From Terriglobia bacterium (lineage in GTDB: Bacteria; Acidobacteriota; Terriglobia; Terriglobales; Acidobacteriaceae), in assembly GCA_020072845.1 (NCBI GenBank), contig JAIQGF010000011.1, positions 414,173 to 458,018 on the forward strand: a DNA stretch of 43,846 nucleotides, written 5' to 3'. The notes below the pieces were generated by a model, which saw nothing but the letters and a program-made list of their open reading frames with translations, did not search any database and had not been told where the DNA came from. Position numbers and translations under genes: made by a program. This document shows, in pieces, positions 41,570 to 43,846 of this stretch (positions are counted from its first letter, which is position 1; each line of letters opens with the position of its first letter).

Positions 41570-42973
41570 GGGTCTATCGGTCTGTCCGACAGTTCTTCGG
41601 CGATCTCCAACACCGGCTGGGGATGCAGTTGGGACTACGACCGCTACGGCAACCGCTGGCACCAAAACGCCTACAACGGCTCGTGCCCGACGCCAACATT
41701 CAGCTTCACCCAGCAGAACAACCGTATTGACGGCTACAGCTACGATGCTGCGGGCAACCTGCTTTCGGGCGGCACGCATACCTATGTTTACGACGCCGAG
41801 AACCGGATCGTTTCGGGAGATAATGGCAGCTTCACATACGTTTATGACGCGCAGGGGCGCAGAGTGAAGCGGACCGGGACAGAGAACGTGGAGTACCTGT
41901 ACGACCTCGGCGGCAGCGCCGTAACGACGCTGAGCGCGTCGGATGGATCGTGGATTCGCGGCGAGATTTACGCTGGCGGGCACCATATTGGCACGTACGC
42001 GGACTCGACCACCTACTTTACCCATGCGGATTGGTTGGGGACCGAGCGCGCGCACACGCAAATGGATGGAGGCCTGCACCAATGGTGCACGAATCTGCCT
42101 TTCGGCGACGCGCAAAATTGCACAGGAAGCGATCCGAGCCCACGCCACTTCACCGGCAAAGAACGGGATAGCGAGAGCGGCTTAGACGAGTTTGGCGCGC
42201 GCTACTACTCGTCCTCGATGGGTCGCTTTATGACTCCCGACTGGGCAGCCAAACCAACATCCGTACCCTATGCAAACTTCGGCAATCCGCAGAGCTTGAA
42301 TCTCTACAGCTACGTTGAGAACAACCCGACAACAACCGGCGATCCTGATGGGCACGGAGAGTGGTACGACCCAAACGGTAGGCACTTGGGCACCGACGGC
42401 GTCAACGATGGGCGAGTCGTAATTCAGAACGCAAGTGCGGTGAGCTACAGCTCCGATCATTCGCTTGTCGATGTGGCAGGTAGTGGTATTCCGATGTACG
42501 ACATCTCGGGCCATGTGGGCAACGCGATTCAAGATTCAGTTAGCAGGACGTTGGGACGGACGGGGTCAGATACACAGGGAGGATTTCATGAAGAGGGATT
42601 CACGGTGGACTCAAACGGTGTGCACAATGCTGCGCCCGGCCCAGCTTACAGACCTGGCGATGACGAGGCGCACATAAACCTAACTATCAATTCTGGCACA
42701 ATAATCATCGAGCACACGCATCCCGCCGGCACAACGGACCCGAGTGTAGTTATGGGAGGCACGCACTTCAACCAAGAGCCCTCCACCATGCACAACGGAA
42801 AGCCTGGGGATATTCAGAATGTCAACAAGGACAACGAGGTCGCACCTGGGGCCATGCATATCGTCGCAGGTGCGGGAGACAACACGGTGCGCTTCTATAA
42901 TCAGAACGGCACGCAGGCAAGGGTCCCGCTGAACGCGTTTCCTAGGTGCGAGAACGGTAACAACTGCCACTAA
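41570..42973 (+). pseudogene. Orphan Rhs/YD-repeat C-terminal tip with JAMM-like end
   Basis: About 467 residues with no start codon, in frame from just past the chrA stop. The first part has YD repeats (DYDRYGNRW, YSYDAAGNLLSGG, YVYDAENRIVSGDNG, YVYDAQGRRVKR). The Rhs core end follows: HFTGKERDSESGLDEFGARYYSSSMGRFMTPDW ... LNLYSYVENNPTTTGDPDG. After DPDG comes a 200-residue variable tip with FHEEGF, a HTHPAG motif and PSxxxxGKPGDIQ, like JAMM metalloprotease-type domains; the second half of the JAMM signature is imperfect. The N-terminal 1000 or so residues are missing, so it is a displaced cassette or a silent store of tip sequence. Confidence 0.75.
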
Positions 42974-42993
42974 GGATTCGGAGCACGAAGAAC

Positions 42994-43512
42994 ATGAAAG
43001 GCATAGTCAGTCTGGTTATTCTTCTGCTCGTGACGGCTACGGCCGAGGCGCAGCGGCGTCCGCCAGAAATAGGCAGGAAACTGCCTGACCCCGGTCCCAA
43101 CCGAATCGAGGTAAGATTCGCTCTGGGCGAGAAAGCAGTCACGTGCGAGCAATTCCATCTGAGGGCGAAGGTTGAGGGCCGAGTCATCATGGAGGGCCAG
43201 TTCGCTTCCGGCTTCCAGGTCCCATCGGAAGTAAGGGCACTTCCCCGGAATGATGCCCTGCAGCTTGAGTTGAAATGTGGAGATCATCGCTGGCATTTCA
43301 CTAAGGTCCCGGAAACCGTCTTCCAGTCCAGTTGGTGGTGGGTCGGGACAGACTACCCGCCTTTCCAAGAAACGTTTCAAGGGTGGGCCATCTTTCAGGA
43401 CGCGGCTTGGATTCGCTACTTGATCGTAGACCCCCAGGGCTTCTTTGTTGAAAAACATTGCCCTACGAAGCTGAAGGACCAAAAACCCGGTCCGTGCTCC
43501 GACGAAGACTGA
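42994..43512 (+). CDS. Exported protein next to the Rhs tip
   Basis: A 172-residue protein with a signal peptide (about 1-19, ending ATAEA) 20 nt after the Rhs stop. The mature part is beta-rich (RIEVRFALGEKAVTCEQFHLRAKVEGR, ALQLELKCGDHRWHFTKVPETVF). It has three Cys (TCEQF, LKCGD, HCPTK) plus one close to the end. The position just after an Rhs tip is where immunity genes sit; an exported immunity protein would fit a toxin acting outside the cytoplasm. The family is not recognised, so immunity is inference from position. Confidence 0.6.
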   Translation: MKGIVSLVILLLVTATAEAQRRPPEIGRKLPDPGPNRIEVRFALGEKAVTCEQFHLRAKVEGRVIMEGQFASGFQVPSEVRALPRNDALQLELKCGDHRWHFTKVPETVFQSSWWWVGTDYPPFQETFQGWAIFQDAAWIRYLIVDPQGFFVEKHCPTKLKDQKPGPCSDED

Positions 43513-43525
43513 CGGGAGAGTCGGC

Positions 43526-43693
43526 GTGTTGGTGCTGTTTGCAATCAGCACCTACGTCGGCCTTCCCGCCCTGATGATCTGGGTGCGTTGGTTCAGTCGC
43601 ACGCAACCGCGAACTGTGCCCTCCATCCTGTCCCTGATCGGTTTTGCACTCGCGACGGCATCCGGGGCGGGTGGCTCACCCTTGAGCCATTAA
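43526..43693 (+). pseudogene. Truncated small membrane protein
   Basis: GTG 43526 opens a 55-residue frame with a hydrophobic helix (LVLFAISTYVGLPALMIWVRWF), then the start of a second (TVPSILSLIGFALATASG). After ASG it changes abruptly to a short polar end (AGGSPLSH). I recall a longer acidobacterial family that continues hydrophobic after this point, so the gene looks cut near 43668 by repeat-like sequence (gggtggctcaccc, ccaccggaaaggtgg). Confidence 0.4.
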
Positions 43694-43846
43694 CCCCACC
43701 GGAAAGGTGGGTGCCCCTCGATAAGAGCGAAGGCGTTGTCAAGGCGCACCCATCCGGTACGGTGCGCAAGCACCGTGGTGATGGTCGTGGCTGAGGGTCT
43801 GCAGACGCTGGCAGATTCCACGTTACGAATCACCTTGCGGTCGTTG

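Noticed and set aside
43694-43846. Minus-strand open frame of about 50 codons running off the window edge
   Set aside because: The frame is open to the edge, but it is too short and without a recognisable motif; it could be the end of a gene or repeat.

Overview
The window reads as chromosomal DNA of a free-living, heterotrophic Gram-negative bacterium, most probably an Acidobacteriota (Terriglobia-like) member. The base is GC-rich. Intergenic spaces carry hairpin-forming repeats with a ggggctgaagcccc core or words of the accacggaggacac type, and several genes resemble small families I associate with that phylum. This assignment is inference from pattern memory; no rRNA is present to fix it.

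Layout. 1-6.2 kb: a possible gene tail, an RDD membrane protein, a palindromic MITE-like element, an APC-type permease with a soluble tail, a GNAT acetyltransferase and trmFO. 6.3-8.9 kb (minus): a small membrane protein, a DUF2393-like anchored protein and an overlapping OmpR-type regulator/histidine kinase pair. 9.0-10.8 kb: a frameshifted membrane-protein relic and an unrecognised exported protein. 10.9-12.8 kb (minus): two tandem acyl-CoA desaturases with a phased direct repeat upstream. 13.0-21.1 kb: a signalling block with a STAS protein, a small protein, a 1084-residue Ser/Thr kinase with a long repeat region, a c-type-haem HAMP sensor overlapping a FecR-like exported protein, and an FHA-GAF adenylate cyclase.

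21.1-25.5 kb: an unusual small-gene region. A 50-residue exported peptide (not obvious from long-frame searching) overlaps a seven-helix membrane gene, which abuts an anchored protein. An XRE regulator and two small related helical proteins follow. An 18-bp palindrome TGTTCC-N6-AGAACA occurs three times here. Next come tRNA-Cys (-), tRNA-Gly (+) and tRNA-Cys (+), with fragments of tRNA-Cys lying outside the genes. 25.6-33.3 kb: a sodium:solute symporter, an exported HtrA-like protease, an anchored protein, a stand-alone receiver domain, a gamma-glutamyltransferase and a ZIP metal transporter.

33.4-39.9 kb (minus): a cluster for ferredoxin-linked 2-oxoacid oxidation. It has a fused beta-gamma subunit, an alpha subunit and a two-cluster ferredoxin, a CoA-transferase, two tandem RsbRD-N-like proteins, and a membrane-anchored glycine-cleavage-H-like protein in which the lipoyl lysine position is glycine. 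Together these suggest conversion of 2-oxoacids to acyl-CoA and onward CoA transfer, with regulatory or carrier accessories. 40.0-43.8 kb: a chromate-type transporter with a structured leader, immediately followed by an orphan Rhs C-terminal tip with a JAMM-like end and an exported partner protein, then a truncated membrane protein.

Most promising for new biology: the palindrome regulon around the XRE gene, the peptide/seven-helix pair, the H-like/RsbRD-like accessories of the oxidoreductase cluster, and the orphan Rhs tip with its neighbour. No CRISPR array, rRNA, transposase or integrase was seen.
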